From: Bog-473 sp963781955
GTDB lineage: Bacteria > Actinomycetota > Acidimicrobiia > Acidimicrobiales > RAAP-2
NCBI GenBank assembly: GCA_963781955.1
Contig: CAWAHU010000001.1
Span: 558,001-622,000, forward strand
Length of the DNA stretch: 64,000 nt
Direction of reading: 5' to 3'
The translations under genes and the position numbers were made by a program. The notes beneath the pieces were generated by a model. The model made no database searches and was not told the origin of the DNA. It worked only from the letters and a program-made list of their open reading frames with translations. This document shows, in pieces, positions 27,603 through 36,503 of this stretch (positions are counted from its first letter, which is position 1; each line of letters starts with the position of its first letter).

Positions 27603-29822
27603 TCACAACGGCTGCGGTGCGCGACCGGCGACACCTGAGCCTGCGGCGAGGGTGGCGCGAGTCGTGGCCATCAGTGAGTCCAGTGAGATGGGCATCGGCC
27701 CACCGGTGCGCACTGAGTCGAGGAAAGCCCTGATCTCGGCGGACTGTCCCTTGTCGGGTGAACCGAAGTGCCGACGAAATCGAGTGCGAGTGCCCGACCA
27801 GATGGTGGCTCGCCTGAAATTGTCGAGGCGAGCGGTCCGACCACCGCTCGACGCCTCGAAGGTCTCCTTGGGGAAGCGACGGTGGGCACTCGTCAGATAG
27901 GTGATGGTCGCCAGCGACCCGTCGCCGTAGCGAAGGCTCACCTGCACTTCGTCCGGACCTCCGGCGGCGATGGCCATGACCTCGACAGGATCGCTTCCGA
28001 TCCACCAACTCATGGTGTCGACGAAGTGCCCCCCTTCGCCGGCGAAGCGGGAGCCCTCGCCTTCGGTGTCCGCGTACCAGCTGTCCGGAGCCGAGGCGCC
28101 CAGCGTTCACCAGGTAGCGGGCGTTCGTCGGCTCGGGAGATCGGCCGAAGCGTCTCCCGCATCCCCACCAGGAGCGGCGCAAAGCGTCGATTGAAGCCGA
28201 CCATGAGTCGATCGTTTCCGGTCTCGTCGACCGTGGCGAGAATGCGGTCGAGTTCGTCGGAGGTCAGGGCGAGTGGCTTCTCGACGAAGACGGCCTTTCC
28301 CGCTTCGAGCGCGCGACATGTCAAGTCGGCGTGCGCACTGTGTCGAGTGACGATGAACACGGCGTCGATAGATCGATCGTCGAGAAGGGCCTCGACGTCG
28401 GTGCTGGCGGATCGAAATCCGAACTTGCGTTGTGCGTTCACGGCAGACAGCGAGCGGCGGGTGGCCACCTGTGCCAGCTCGACCCCGGGAAGCTTCACGA
28501 GGTGCGGAAGCAACATCGACGAGGCGTAGTTCCCGGCGCCGACGAAGCCGATTCGCAGGGTGCCGCCCTCATGACCCGCTACGGCGCGCCGGCGCGTGAC
28601 GCAGCGTTGCCGTCGCGATCCCGGCCTGGTCGCGGCGTCCGCATCGGGCGAGCGTGCGACTCGGGTCGCCATGGCCGGCGATCATCCGGTGCGTCGTATT
28701 CGAACAGAAAGCCAACACCCTGCAAAGCACCGGTTTCCGAGCTGCTCGTAGACGGTCGGGGCGTCCCGGAGCGGGTAGATCCCGGCGATGAGGGGCTCGG
28801 GATCTACCTCCTTCCTCGCCACTGCGTTGACGAAGCAGTGGAGGTTGCGTCGTTCGGTCCAGCGCACGTAGCCCGCGGGGTAGTCGACTCCGTCGACTTC
28901 GTATCGAGGGTCATACCGGCCGGGGCCGTAGGAGCGGGAGAACCGAAGGTCGAGTTCCTTCTCGTAGTAGTCGTTCCACGGCAGGTCGAGCTTGCACTTA
29001 CCGATGTCGACGACCGTTGCCCGGTCTCGGGCAAGCCGCGCCGCCATCTCCACCGGTTGGTTGGAGGAGCCGCCCGCAACGAGGAAGATGCGGTCGGCTC
29101 CGAGACCGCCCGAGGCCTTGGACAGCGCCTGCTCGGCTGACACCAAGCCATCGTCGTCAGGTACCGTGCACAGGAGGGCGCCGGCCTTCTCGGCCAACCG
29201 GCAGCGGTCCGCGGTCGGGGTCGAGGCCGACCACCTGGACGCCGGAAGCGATGAGTAGCTGGACGACCAATTGCCCGACCAACCCGAGGCCGATGACGCA
29301 GGCCGTGTCTCCGATCTGAACGCTTCCTTGCCGGACGCCCTGCAAAGCGATTGAGCCGACCGTGGCAAATGCGGCCAATTGGGGCGGAACCCCGTCGGGC
29401 ACTGCGACGCACAGGTTGATCGGTACCCAGTTGATCTCGGCGTGGAGCGCGTACTCGTTGCCCGCGCACGCCACCAGCTGACCCGGCGTGAATTCCTCAG
29501 CCCCCTTCCCCACTTCGGTGACCACTCCGGCAAGCGAATAGCCCAGCGGTGAATAGGAGTCGAGACGGTTCATCGCCTTCTTGTATGCAGTGAGCGCACC
29601 CTGCTGCTGCACCGTCTCGAGCACCTTCTTCACCTGGTCAGGTCGGGCGCGAGCCTTGCCAACCAGCGACATCTTCGACTCGCCCACCTTCATCAGTTCC
29701 GTGCCTGCGGAGATGAGGGAATACAGCGATCGCACAAGTACTCCGCCGGGGGCACACGACGGAGCGGGCGCGTCAATGACGGTGAGCTCCCCTGAGCGGT
29801 AGTTCTGCGCCACCTGCTTCAC
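27603..29822 (-). CDS. Bi-domain oxidoreductase, zinc-dehydrogenase + Gfo/Idh/MocA (several frameshifts)
   Basis: Reconstructed locus. The N-terminal half (MKQVAQNYRSGELTVIDAP from GTG 29822) is a medium-chain dehydrogenase; SLISAGTELMKVGESKMSLV is typical of the bi-domain oxidoreductases linked to heparinase genes. The C-terminal half (TLRIGFVGAGNYASSMLLP) is a Gfo/Idh/MocA Rossmann domain with VEKPLALT and later GGHFVDTMSWWIG. Shifts are needed near 29216-29220, 28722, 28640-28680, 28128 and 28090. The clearly located ones each need one extra base skipped. The product would act on a sugar or sugar nucleotide (inference). Five breaks in one gene mean either a pseudogene or an error-rich stretch; intact neighbours favour errors. 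Confidence 0.75.
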
Positions 29823-29850
29823 TGGTCGTACTCCCTTCTTGGAGACCAGG

Positions 29851-31752
29851 TCACAGGCCTACTCCAGCTCCACGGGTTTGGCGGTACCAGAACTCCAGGG
29901 TGAGTAGCTGCCAAATCTGCTTGGACCTGTCCTCTCTTCCCGTTCGGTGCTCCTCAACGAGCGAAGTGACGGCCGGGCGGTTGAGGAACCCGGTGCCGAC
30001 GAGCTCACCCCCGAGCAAGGAGTCGTCGATGACTTCACGAAGGTCTTGGGTTACCCAGGCTCGAAGTGGAGCCGAGAAGGACGCTTTGGGCCGATGCACG
30101 ATCTCGTTCGGGAGCCACGCCTGAGCGGCTCGCTTCAAGGCGATCTTGCCGCTTCGCCCGGAAACCTTCGCTTTGCCCGCCAGTGAGAACGCGGCCCGGA
30201 AGACCACCGGATCGACGAATGGGACCCGCACCTCCGTCGAAGCAGCCATGCTTGATCGGTCGGTGTAGGCAAGATTGAGGCCGGGAAGGAACATTCGGGT
30301 ATCCGCCAAGCACATGCGGTTGACCCGGTCCGAAAGAGTGTTGTCCTCGTAGACCTGCAGATGTTGGTCGATGACGTCGTCGACGTCGCGCTGGAGTTCG
30401 GGGCTGACGAGAGTTGCCAACTCGGCTGGACCGTAGAGGCTGTAGCTCCTTCGGAATGCAGCCTCTTCAGGAAGCTCGGCGAAGGTCACGAAGCGCTTCG
30501 CCCAGCGGGCGTAGCGAAGGCCGCGTCCCCCGGCGGTAACGGGCAGGCGCTCTACCACGCCGTTGGTAGATCGATGGACGAAAGACGGGAGTCCGCGGTA
30601 TCGACCAGCTAGGACACACGCCATATGTTTGCGGTAACCCCCGAACAGCTCATCGGCACCCATCCCCGAGAGAAGGACCTTGACCCCTGCCGCGCGGGCA
30701 CCCTCCGACATGAGGAGCGTGTTGATCGCCGCTGGATCGCCGATGGGTTCGTCGAGTATGTCCACCATCCTCGGTAGAAGCGCAACCACATCAGGGCGGA
30801 TCTCGATCTCGTGGAGATCGATGCCATGCCGCTCTGCGATTCTGCGTGCATAGACAGCGTCATCCGGCATTGCTTCGAGACGATGATCCTGGGCCCGGAA
30901 CGTGATGGTGTAGGCGTCGATCTGGGGGTTCGCCTGCTTGGCCAGGACGGTGACGATGCTTGAGTCAAGGCCACCGGAGAGGAAGGTCGAGACCGGCACG
31001 TCCGAAACCAGGTGGGCGTTCACCGAGTCTTCGATGACCTCCCGGAGGTCGTACTGGGTCTCTTGCGCCGCGGCCGCCTCCTCGGCGATGTTCCAGTACC
31101 GCTCGACGCGGTATGAACCGTCAGGACGGAACTCGGCCCAGGTCCCTGGCTGGAGCTTCTCCACACCCCGTACTGAGCACATCTGATCGGGCACCCAGTA
31201 GTAGAGAATCGAGGCCAGGAGCGCCTGCGGGGACATGTGGAGCTCGGTGCCGAAGGCGCTGATCAGCGCTTTGAGCTCCGAGGCGAATACGACGCCATCC
31301 TTGCGCTGGATGTAGTGCAGGGGCTTGATCCCGAACTGATCACGAGCCAGAAAGAGCGAGCCGGTCGCCTGATCCAGTAGGGCGAATGCAAACATGCCTC
31401 GAAACCGTCGCAAGCACTGAGGTCCCCAGCGGCGCCACGCCTCGAGGACGACTTCAGTGTCAGAGTCAGTCGCGAATCGGGCACCGCCGGCTACGAGTTC
31501 TGCCCTTATCTCACGGAAGTTGTACAGCTCGCCGTTGTAGCAGAGGACGAGTGGTCGCTTGACCAAGGGTTGTTGGCCGTGCGCAAGGTCGATGATGGAG
31601 AGCCGACGATGAGCAAAATGGACGTCGACTCGTTCGTCGGCATACGAGAACGAGCCCTCTTCGTCGGGGCCTCGATGATCGAGGCGCCGCGCCATCCTCT
31701 CGGTGGCAGCGTGACCGTCGACTTGTTGGTAGGCACCGGCAATGCCACACAC
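29851..31752 (-). CDS. asnB: Asparagine synthase (glutamine-hydrolysing) family amidotransferase
   Basis: A 633-residue AsnB-type protein, intact. The class II glutaminase domain has nucleophile Cys2 in MCGIAGAYQ, RRLDHRGPDEEG and LCYNGELYNFRE. The synthetase domain has the PP-loop LSGGLDSSIVTVL (about 260) and the conserved LLSGMGADELFGGYRKH. In polysaccharide loci such proteins often amidate the carboxyl of a uronic acid (WbpS-like) rather than make free asparagine. The adjacent sugar-nucleotide 6-dehydrogenase supports that reading (inference). Three bases separate it from the GT4 gene upstream. Confidence 0.9.
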   Translation of the reverse strand: MCGIAGAYQQVDGHAATERMARRLDHRGPDEEGSFSYADERVDVHFAHRRLSIIDLAHGQQPLVKRPLVLCYNGELYNFREIRAELVAGGARFATDSDTEVVLEAWRRWGPQCLRRFRGMFAFALLDQATGSLFLARDQFGIKPLHYIQRKDGVVFASELKALISAFGTELHMSPQALLASILYYWVPDQMCSVRGVEKLQPGTWAEFRPDGSYRVERYWNIAEEAAAAQETQYDLREVIEDSVNAHLVSDVPVSTFLSGGLDSSIVTVLAKQANPQIDAYTITFRAQDHRLEAMPDDAVYARRIAERHGIDLHEIEIRPDVVALLPRMVDILDEPIGDPAAINTLLMSEGARAAGVKVLLSGMGADELFGGYRKHMACVLAGRYRGLPSFVHRSTNGVVERLPVTAGGRGLRYARWAKRFVTFAELPEEAAFRRSYSLYGPAELATLVSPELQRDVDDVIDQHLQVYEDNTLSDRVNRMCLADTRMFLPGLNLAYTDRSSMAASTEVRVPFVDPVVFRAAFSLAGKAKVSGRSGKIALKRAAQAWLPNEIVHRPKASFSAPLRAWVTQDLREVIDDSLLGGELVGTGFLNRPAVTSLVEEHRTGREDRSKQIWQLLTLEFWYRQTRGAGVGL

Positions 31753-31755
31753 GGC

Positions 31756-33060
31756 TCAGCCTCCAACTGCCACGGCAGCGCGAGGTCGTGAAGACTCGGT
31801 GAGCCTCTCGTAGACGTCGACGTAGCGAGGAGCCTGATGCTCCCACGCCAGTTCTTGTTCAATCCGCAGACGTCCCGTTGCTGCCATGAATCGCCGCCGA
31901 GGTTCGTCGTCCAGAAGGTCAACGAGTAGCTGCGCGAGCTCACTGACCTCGTTGGGAGTGGCATAGACCGCGGCGTCCCCCGCCGAGATGCGAGTCTCGC
32001 GGAGGTCGAACGCGACGACGGGCAGTCCGAAGGCCATGTATTCCATGGTCTTGTTCATCGTAGAGACGTCATTCAATGGGCTCATGGGATCCGGCGAGAT
32101 ACCCACGTCGGCCGTGGAGAGGATCGTCGCCACCTCCGCATCGGGGATGCGCCCGGTGAACGTGACGAAGTCGGAGAGGTCCAGCCTTTGGCTCAGCTGC
32201 ACGAGGTCATCGAAGCAGTCGCCGGATCCGATGAGGGTGAAGCCGATGTCGCGACGACCGAGTCGGTGCACCACGTGATCCGCAACTTCCAACACGAGAT
32301 CGACGCCATCCTGTGGCCCCATGACACCGAGGTAGGCGGCCAGATGGGTCCATCCGCCCCGGAGGCTCGGCTCCGCCGACGTACGACGGAGTCGGGTCAA
32401 GTCGGGGCCCGTACGGACGACCGTCACGGACGCTGGGGGGATACCGTCCCGGTCAAGAACGATCTGACGATAGGAGTCGTTCGTGGAGATCACGTGGTCT
32501 GCAGTCCTCGCAGTGCAGCGCTCCAGGAGCCGAAGAGCCCGGTAGACGAATCTGTTCCCGTCCGGAAAACGGGATTGGTACAGCTCGGGACAGAGATCGT
32601 GATGATCGAAGACGAACGAGGACCCATGAAGCACTCGGAAGAGGAGACCAATGGGCCAGAAGAGGTCAGGTGGATTGCAGCTCTGAATGACAGCAAATCG
32701 ACCTCGTAAACTCGCTCTGAAGCTGAGTATGAGAGTGGCGAAGAAGGAGTAGAGGTATTCGCAGACGAAGGAAACGCTCGATCCTCCCGGAGCGTAGGGT
32801 CGGTACTTGAACAGATCGACACCGTTGAGCCGGTAATAGGTCGGATCTCCGGGTGCCTTCGGACAAACGACCGCGACGCGGAACCCAGCGTCGATCAGCG
32901 ACTGGCATTCGAGCCATACGCGGCGATCGAACGGTACCGACAGGTTCTGAACGAGGATGAGGACTCGCTCTGGCCTTCGCGGTGCTTTGCCATGTCGAGG
33001 TGGTCCCACGGTCATGGCCTGAGCCGCCAGCGGCTCGGCCGTGTGGCTCTGATCAGTCAC
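31756..33060 (-). CDS. GT4 family glycosyltransferase
   Basis: A 434-residue GT-B enzyme. RVLILVQNLSVPFDRRVWLE is the N-terminal signature of a GT4 subgroup common in actinobacterial exopolysaccharide loci. DHHDLCPELYQSRF, LAAYLGVMGPQDGVDLVLEV and the donor-site MNKTMEYMAFGLPVVAFD follow. A 30-residue polar N-terminal extension precedes the fold. The GTG start overlaps the dehydrogenase stop by four bases. Donor and acceptor are unknown. Confidence 0.87.
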   Translation of the reverse strand: MTDQSHTAEPLAAQAMTVGPPRHGKAPRRPERVLILVQNLSVPFDRRVWLECQSLIDAGFRVAVVCPKAPGDPTYYRLNGVDLFKYRPYAPGGSSVSFVCEYLYSFFATLILSFRASLRGRFAVIQSCNPPDLFWPIGLLFRVLHGSSFVFDHHDLCPELYQSRFPDGNRFVYRALRLLERCTARTADHVISTNDSYRQIVLDRDGIPPASVTVVRTGPDLTRLRRTSAEPSLRGGWTHLAAYLGVMGPQDGVDLVLEVADHVVHRLGRRDIGFTLIGSGDCFDDLVQLSQRLDLSDFVTFTGRIPDAEVATILSTADVGISPDPMSPLNDVSTMNKTMEYMAFGLPVVAFDLRETRISAGDAAVYATPNEVSELAQLLVDLLDDEPRRRFMAATGRLRIEQELAWEHQAPRYVDVYERLTESSRPRAAVAVGG

Positions 33061-34373
33061 CAGGCGAAGCCTTCGTAGCCGTCCAGGGACTCGAGCTCTG
33101 GTCCGAGGCGGCCGTCGAGGTCGATGATGCGCGACGGCGGCGAGCTGAGGAGTGCCTCGACCACCTCCTTGCTCGAGTGAGCGACTATCGCGATGTCTGC
33201 ACCGGCTATTGCCTCTTCGGGACCGTCAGTGAGGATCCGCTTGAGATGCGGAAGTTTCGACTCGACGTACTGCCGATTGGCGCCGACGAGGGACGAGGGA
33301 TTGAGGACTGGGTCGTGGATACGAACCTGGTAGCCCTTGCCCAGGAGGGTCTCTGCCAGGTCGACGTAGGCGCTCTCTCGGAGGTCGTCGCTGCCCGGCT
33401 TGAAGCTCAGCCCCAAGAGGGCGACCCGATTGCCCTCACCGGCGACGACGCGGTCGACTGCTTCATCGATGGACAAGCGGTTGCTGGCCAGCGTGCCCGA
33501 GAGCAGTGGTATGTCGATGCTCTCTGTGCGGGCCAGATGGAGGAGCGAACGAAGGTCCTTCGGAAGGCACGAGCCGCCAAAGGCAAAGCCGGGCCGGAGG
33601 TATTTGGGCGAGATGTTGAGGGACGTGTCCTCACAGAAGAGACCCATCACCTCACGGCTGTCGACACCAAGACGGCTGAAGATCCGTCCAAGTTCGTTGG
33701 CGAAGGAGATCTTTGTGGCGTGAAAGGCGTTACAGGCGTACTTGAGGGCCTCGGCCGTACGGGGATGGACGACTCGAAGCGGGGAATCGAGAAAGGAGAA
33801 GAGACTCGAGACCACTTCGATGGCTCGGAGGTCGGAGGCACCGACCACCGTATAGGGAGGGGAATAGAAGTCGGCTATCCCCGTGCCTTCACGGAGGAAC
33901 TCGGGGCACATTGCGACGCCGACATCCGGTCCCGACTCCCCGAAGGCGGTCTGCAGGATGGCCGCCACGTCCTCGACCGTGCCGGGCGGAACCGTGCTGC
34001 GGATCACGACCGTGTGGAACCCGCGCGTTGGGACGGACAACGTGAACGGCTCGACGAGGTCTTCCACCACGCGGTAGATGTAGGTGAGGTTGGTCTCGCC
34101 GCTCGTGGTTGACGGGGTTCCGACGCACAGGATTGAGACATCGGTGTCTTCCAGTGCTTCGGCCGGGCGGGTGACGGCATGAAGTGTGCCTGACGCGACG
34201 GTCTTGGCCACCATGGATTGCAGACCTGGTTCGACGACCGGACTGTGGCCCGCGGAAACCGCAGCAACCTTCAATTCGTCCGGGTCGACTCCCCAGACGT
34301 CGTGACCGTTGGCGGCGAGACATGCGGCGGTGACCGTACCGACATAGCCCAGGCCGAAGACAGCGACCTTCAT
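33057..34373 (-). CDS. UDP-glucose/GDP-mannose dehydrogenase family protein, AlgD-like
   Basis: A 438-residue nucleotide-sugar 6-dehydrogenase. MKVAVFGLGYVGTVTAACLA is the NAD-binding Rossmann start. CPEFLREGTGIADF and FAFGGSCLPKDLRSL (catalytic Cys) match the GDP-mannose 6-dehydrogenase (AlgD) branch better than UDP-glucose dehydrogenase, where FGGSCFPKD is usual. It would supply a uronic-acid nucleotide, probably GDP-mannuronate (inference). First gene of the minus-strand arm, followed with a 4-base overlap by a GT4 gene. Its first 15 bases are tandemly duplicated just upstream. Confidence 0.87.
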   Translation of the reverse strand: MKVAVFGLGYVGTVTAACLAANGHDVWGVDPDELKVAAVSAGHSPVVEPGLQSMVAKTVASGTLHAVTRPAEALEDTDVSILCVGTPSTTSGETNLTYIYRVVEDLVEPFTLSVPTRGFHTVVIRSTVPPGTVEDVAAILQTAFGESGPDVGVAMCPEFLREGTGIADFYSPPYTVVGASDLRAIEVVSSLFSFLDSPLRVVHPRTAEALKYACNAFHATKISFANELGRIFSRLGVDSREVMGLFCEDTSLNISPKYLRPGFAFGGSCLPKDLRSLLHLARTESIDIPLLSGTLASNRLSIDEAVDRVVAGEGNRVALLGLSFKPGSDDLRESAYVDLAETLLGKGYQVRIHDPVLNPSSLVGANRQYVESKLPHLKRILTDGPEEAIAGADIAIVAHSSKEVVEALLSSPPSRIIDLDGRLGPELESLDGYEGFAW

Positions 34374-34390
34374 ACGACAGCGACCTTCAT
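34359..34390 (-). repeat. 17-bp duplication of the start region, possible leader peptide
   Basis: On the minus strand ATGAAGGTCGCTGTC occurs twice, at 34390-34376 and 34373-34359, with a period of 17. The upstream copy reads as a six-codon peptide MKVAVV whose TGA overlaps the real ATG (ATGA). This could couple translation of the dehydrogenase to a mini-ORF or may just be a recent slippage product. Confidence 0.6.
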
Positions 34391-34560
34391 GCGGTTGTTG
34401 GGGGTGGCGCGGGCGAGAGCCCGCGGCGTGATGGCGCCATACTTCAAAACGAGCGAGAGAGGGCCCTGGAGATACACCGCGATGCCCCGATCAGGCAGTT
34501 ATCTTGCGCGAACCGCCCGAACTCCGGCGTGAGATGGCGTGAGAACTCGGTGATCGAGGG

Positions 34561-35292
34561 TCAGGAGACCCGGCTGCGCCGGCCGCTCGAGAGCTTGGGG
34601 GAGTTTCGTGGGGGACCGTCCAGGGACCACCCGGATCGCCGCGCCATGGCAACGGCAGCCAGCTGCGAGTTGACGCCGAGCTTCTGGAGGATCGCCTTGA
34701 TCTGTGTGCGAACCGTAGAGATCGAAACGAAGCTTGCCTTCGCGATCTCCTCAGCGCAATGACCCTCCATGAGCTCAGCCAGGACGACCTGTTCCCGTTC
34801 AGTCAGCGCGGCGAAGTGCCGGAGACGGGATTGTCGCTGCGCGTCATGTGGTGTGGAGCCCGGGGTCGTAGGCGCGCTGTGAGATGTCTGTGAAGAATTG
34901 CCGAATCTCAGGAGGCGAGTCACCGTCCCGAACAGCTGGTCGAACGGCTCGCTCTTGTCGATGATGGCCGTCAGCCCGGCGCGTAGCCAGGCAGTCGTTC
35001 GTTCACTGTCGTCCTTCGTGTCAATGACGCACACCTGAAGGCTCGCTCGGCGAAATTGCTCGATCAGCCTGGTCCCAGTAGCGATATCGAAGGACCGAAC
35101 ATCGAAGAGCACCAGATCCGGCTGCCACTCGATGCCGCGATCGGTCTCGGTCTCGCTGGGCGCGATGTGCAAGGTGGTGAACCCACATGTGGCAAGGGCA
35201 CTGGCCAGGGCACTCGACAGCAGATCGCACCCGGCGACAAGGATCCGAGGTGGAATTCCCGGTGGCAGGACCCTTCCTCCGGTCGCGCTCAA
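34561..35292 (-). CDS. Orphan LuxR-type regulator with atypical receiver
   Basis: A 243-residue protein. The receiver-like domain (about 15-130) keeps a phospho-acceptor Asp (LVLFDVRSFD) and Lys (AIIDKSEPF), but the acidic pocket reads ILVAGCDLL rather than VxxADDHxL. The LuxR-type DNA-binding domain is ALTEREQVVLAELMEGHCAEEIAKA followed by VRTQIKAILQKLGVNSQLAAVA. It lies just upstream of the minus polysaccharide arm in the same orientation, about 190 bases before the dehydrogenase start, and is a natural candidate regulator. No cognate kinase is present. Confidence 0.82.
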   Translation of the reverse strand: MSATGGRVLPPGIPPRILVAGCDLLSSALASALATCGFTTLHIAPSETETDRGIEWQPDLVLFDVRSFDIATGTRLIEQFRRASLQVCVIDTKDDSERTTAWLRAGLTAIIDKSEPFDQLFGTVTRLLRFGNSSQTSHSAPTTPGSTPHDAQRQSRLRHFAALTEREQVVLAELMEGHCAEEIAKASFVSISTVRTQIKAILQKLGVNSQLAAVAMARRSGWSLDGPPRNSPKLSSGRRSRVS

Positions 35293-35720
35293 GTCCTCTC
35301 ACCCCTGCGCGTGCATGTGTCGCCGTGCGCGAACGGCGGCTTCGTGACCTTATAGGTCCCGGGCGCGCCAGCTTTGGTGTTAACCGCCATTCATCCAACC
35401 GCCTGTCACAGCGGACCGGTTTCACCAAGCTCTCTATGGACCACGCCAATTTGGTCCATAGTTCGTCGCGCCGACCCGCGTGCGACGGATGTTAACGACA
35501 TCCCTGGGGAGACGCAATCGGCGAAGCGGCGACGGACAGTGTGCTCCTGAACGGTGTCGCTCAGTGACTGTGCGGGCGTGGGTGAGCCATGGGGCCGCGG
35601 ACTACCGGCGCAGTCCTGCGGGGCGAGCCAGAGGATGCGCCACCATGGGTCCGGCCTGAGTCTCGCGGGTACGGTCCCATGGGTCCGGCTTCTGAATCTC
35701 GTTGTGCGTTTGTTGATGTT
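35293..35720. other. Intergenic region with dyad and direct repeat
   Basis: About 430 bases without a convincing gene. It contains the 10-bp dyad listed separately and a 13-bp direct repeat CCATGGGTCCGGC at 35643-35655 and 35677-35689 (period 34). The promoter of the LuxR-type regulator should lie here. The right half is downstream of the HIT-like gene. Confidence 0.5.
35432..35459. promoter_or_regulatory. Operator-like 10-bp perfect dyad
   Basis: CTATGGACCA (35432-35441) and TGGTCCATAG (35450-35459) are exact inverted repeats separated by eight bases, in a comparatively AT-rich patch. It lies about 140 bases upstream of the LuxR-type regulator start. Symmetry and spacing suit a dimeric transcription factor; the binder is unknown. 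Confidence 0.5.
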
Positions 35721-36134
35721 CTAGGTGCTGCTCGGAGGCCGAGTGGGGCCAAGGCGAGCAGCGGGACCGTCGGGCACCACGTGAAAGCACACATGATCCT
35801 CCGATCCCGGGGGATCGTGCAGCACGGCCACCCTGCTCGTTGAGTCCGGAGCCGTGTCGCCGAGCGATCGGGAGGCTCGCCGGACGGCTGCGAGCAGGTG
35901 GGAGCGGCGAGCCGGCGGTAGTTCCTCGAGCCCGCTGATGTGATTGCGGGGCACGATGATCAGGCCCCGGATCCCTGGTCCGCTCACGATTACCGCTTCG
36001 TCGTCGGCGGTCTCCAGGACGTAGGTCGCCACAGCTCGGGTGTCGCCGCCGGTGGCCATCCGCACGATCTCACACGACCGGCAGTCCTCTGTACCGGTGC
36101 CCCGGTCGAGAGCCTCGGCCAAATCGTTGCTCAC
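35721..36134 (-). CDS. HIT-like protein
   Basis: A 137-residue protein. CRSCEIVRMATG near residue 19 is the N-terminal Cys pair often seen in HIT proteins. VIVSGPGIRGLIIVPRNHISGLEEL matches the HIT core strand-helix, and DHVCFHVVPDG is a degenerate H-x-H-x-H-like active-site segment with the first and last His kept. Nucleotide hydrolase activity is possible but reduced confidence follows from the altered triad. GTG 36134 is chosen for the AGGAGG eight bases upstream. The gene is divergent from the glycosylphosphotransferase. Confidence 0.6.
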   Translation of the reverse strand: MSNDLAEALDRGTGTEDCRSCEIVRMATGGDTRAVATYVLETADDEAVIVSGPGIRGLIIVPRNHISGLEELPPARRSHLLAAVRRASRSLGDTAPDSTSRVAVLHDPPGSEDHVCFHVVPDGPAARLGPTRPPSST

Positions 36135-36503
36135 AGGATGGCCTCCTGATCGGTTCGTGTCCGACAGCGTTCCACGCAATGCTCAGATGAGTGGGGGCAA
36201 TACCGGTGGTGATACGGCGAGGCCGGCCAAATGTCCCTCAACCTTCTGAGCGTGTCGCTGGGTGGGAAGTAGTCACGTATCAGGGCTGGAGCGGTGCTCT
36301 CCAATGAGGCACGCAACCGGAATGGATCCCCTCACAACGAACGGGTGCCTGAGGTGTGGGCAGGCATATCCGGCGTTTGGTTCACCGAGCCCAGACCCAC
36401 CGTGACGTAGGGCAACGCCCGCCAACGTGGCTCCCAGAGGAACGGCAGACGAAATGGAACGAATGACTCAGGCCGACGTGTCGGTCCGGGGAAGGCGGTA
36501 GCC
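36135..36503. other. Divergent promoter region before the plus polysaccharide arm
   Basis: About 370 bases with no plausible open frame. It must contain the promoters for the HIT-like gene and for the plus-strand polysaccharide arm. No clear sigma-factor motif or strong dyad was found by eye. Confidence 0.45.
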
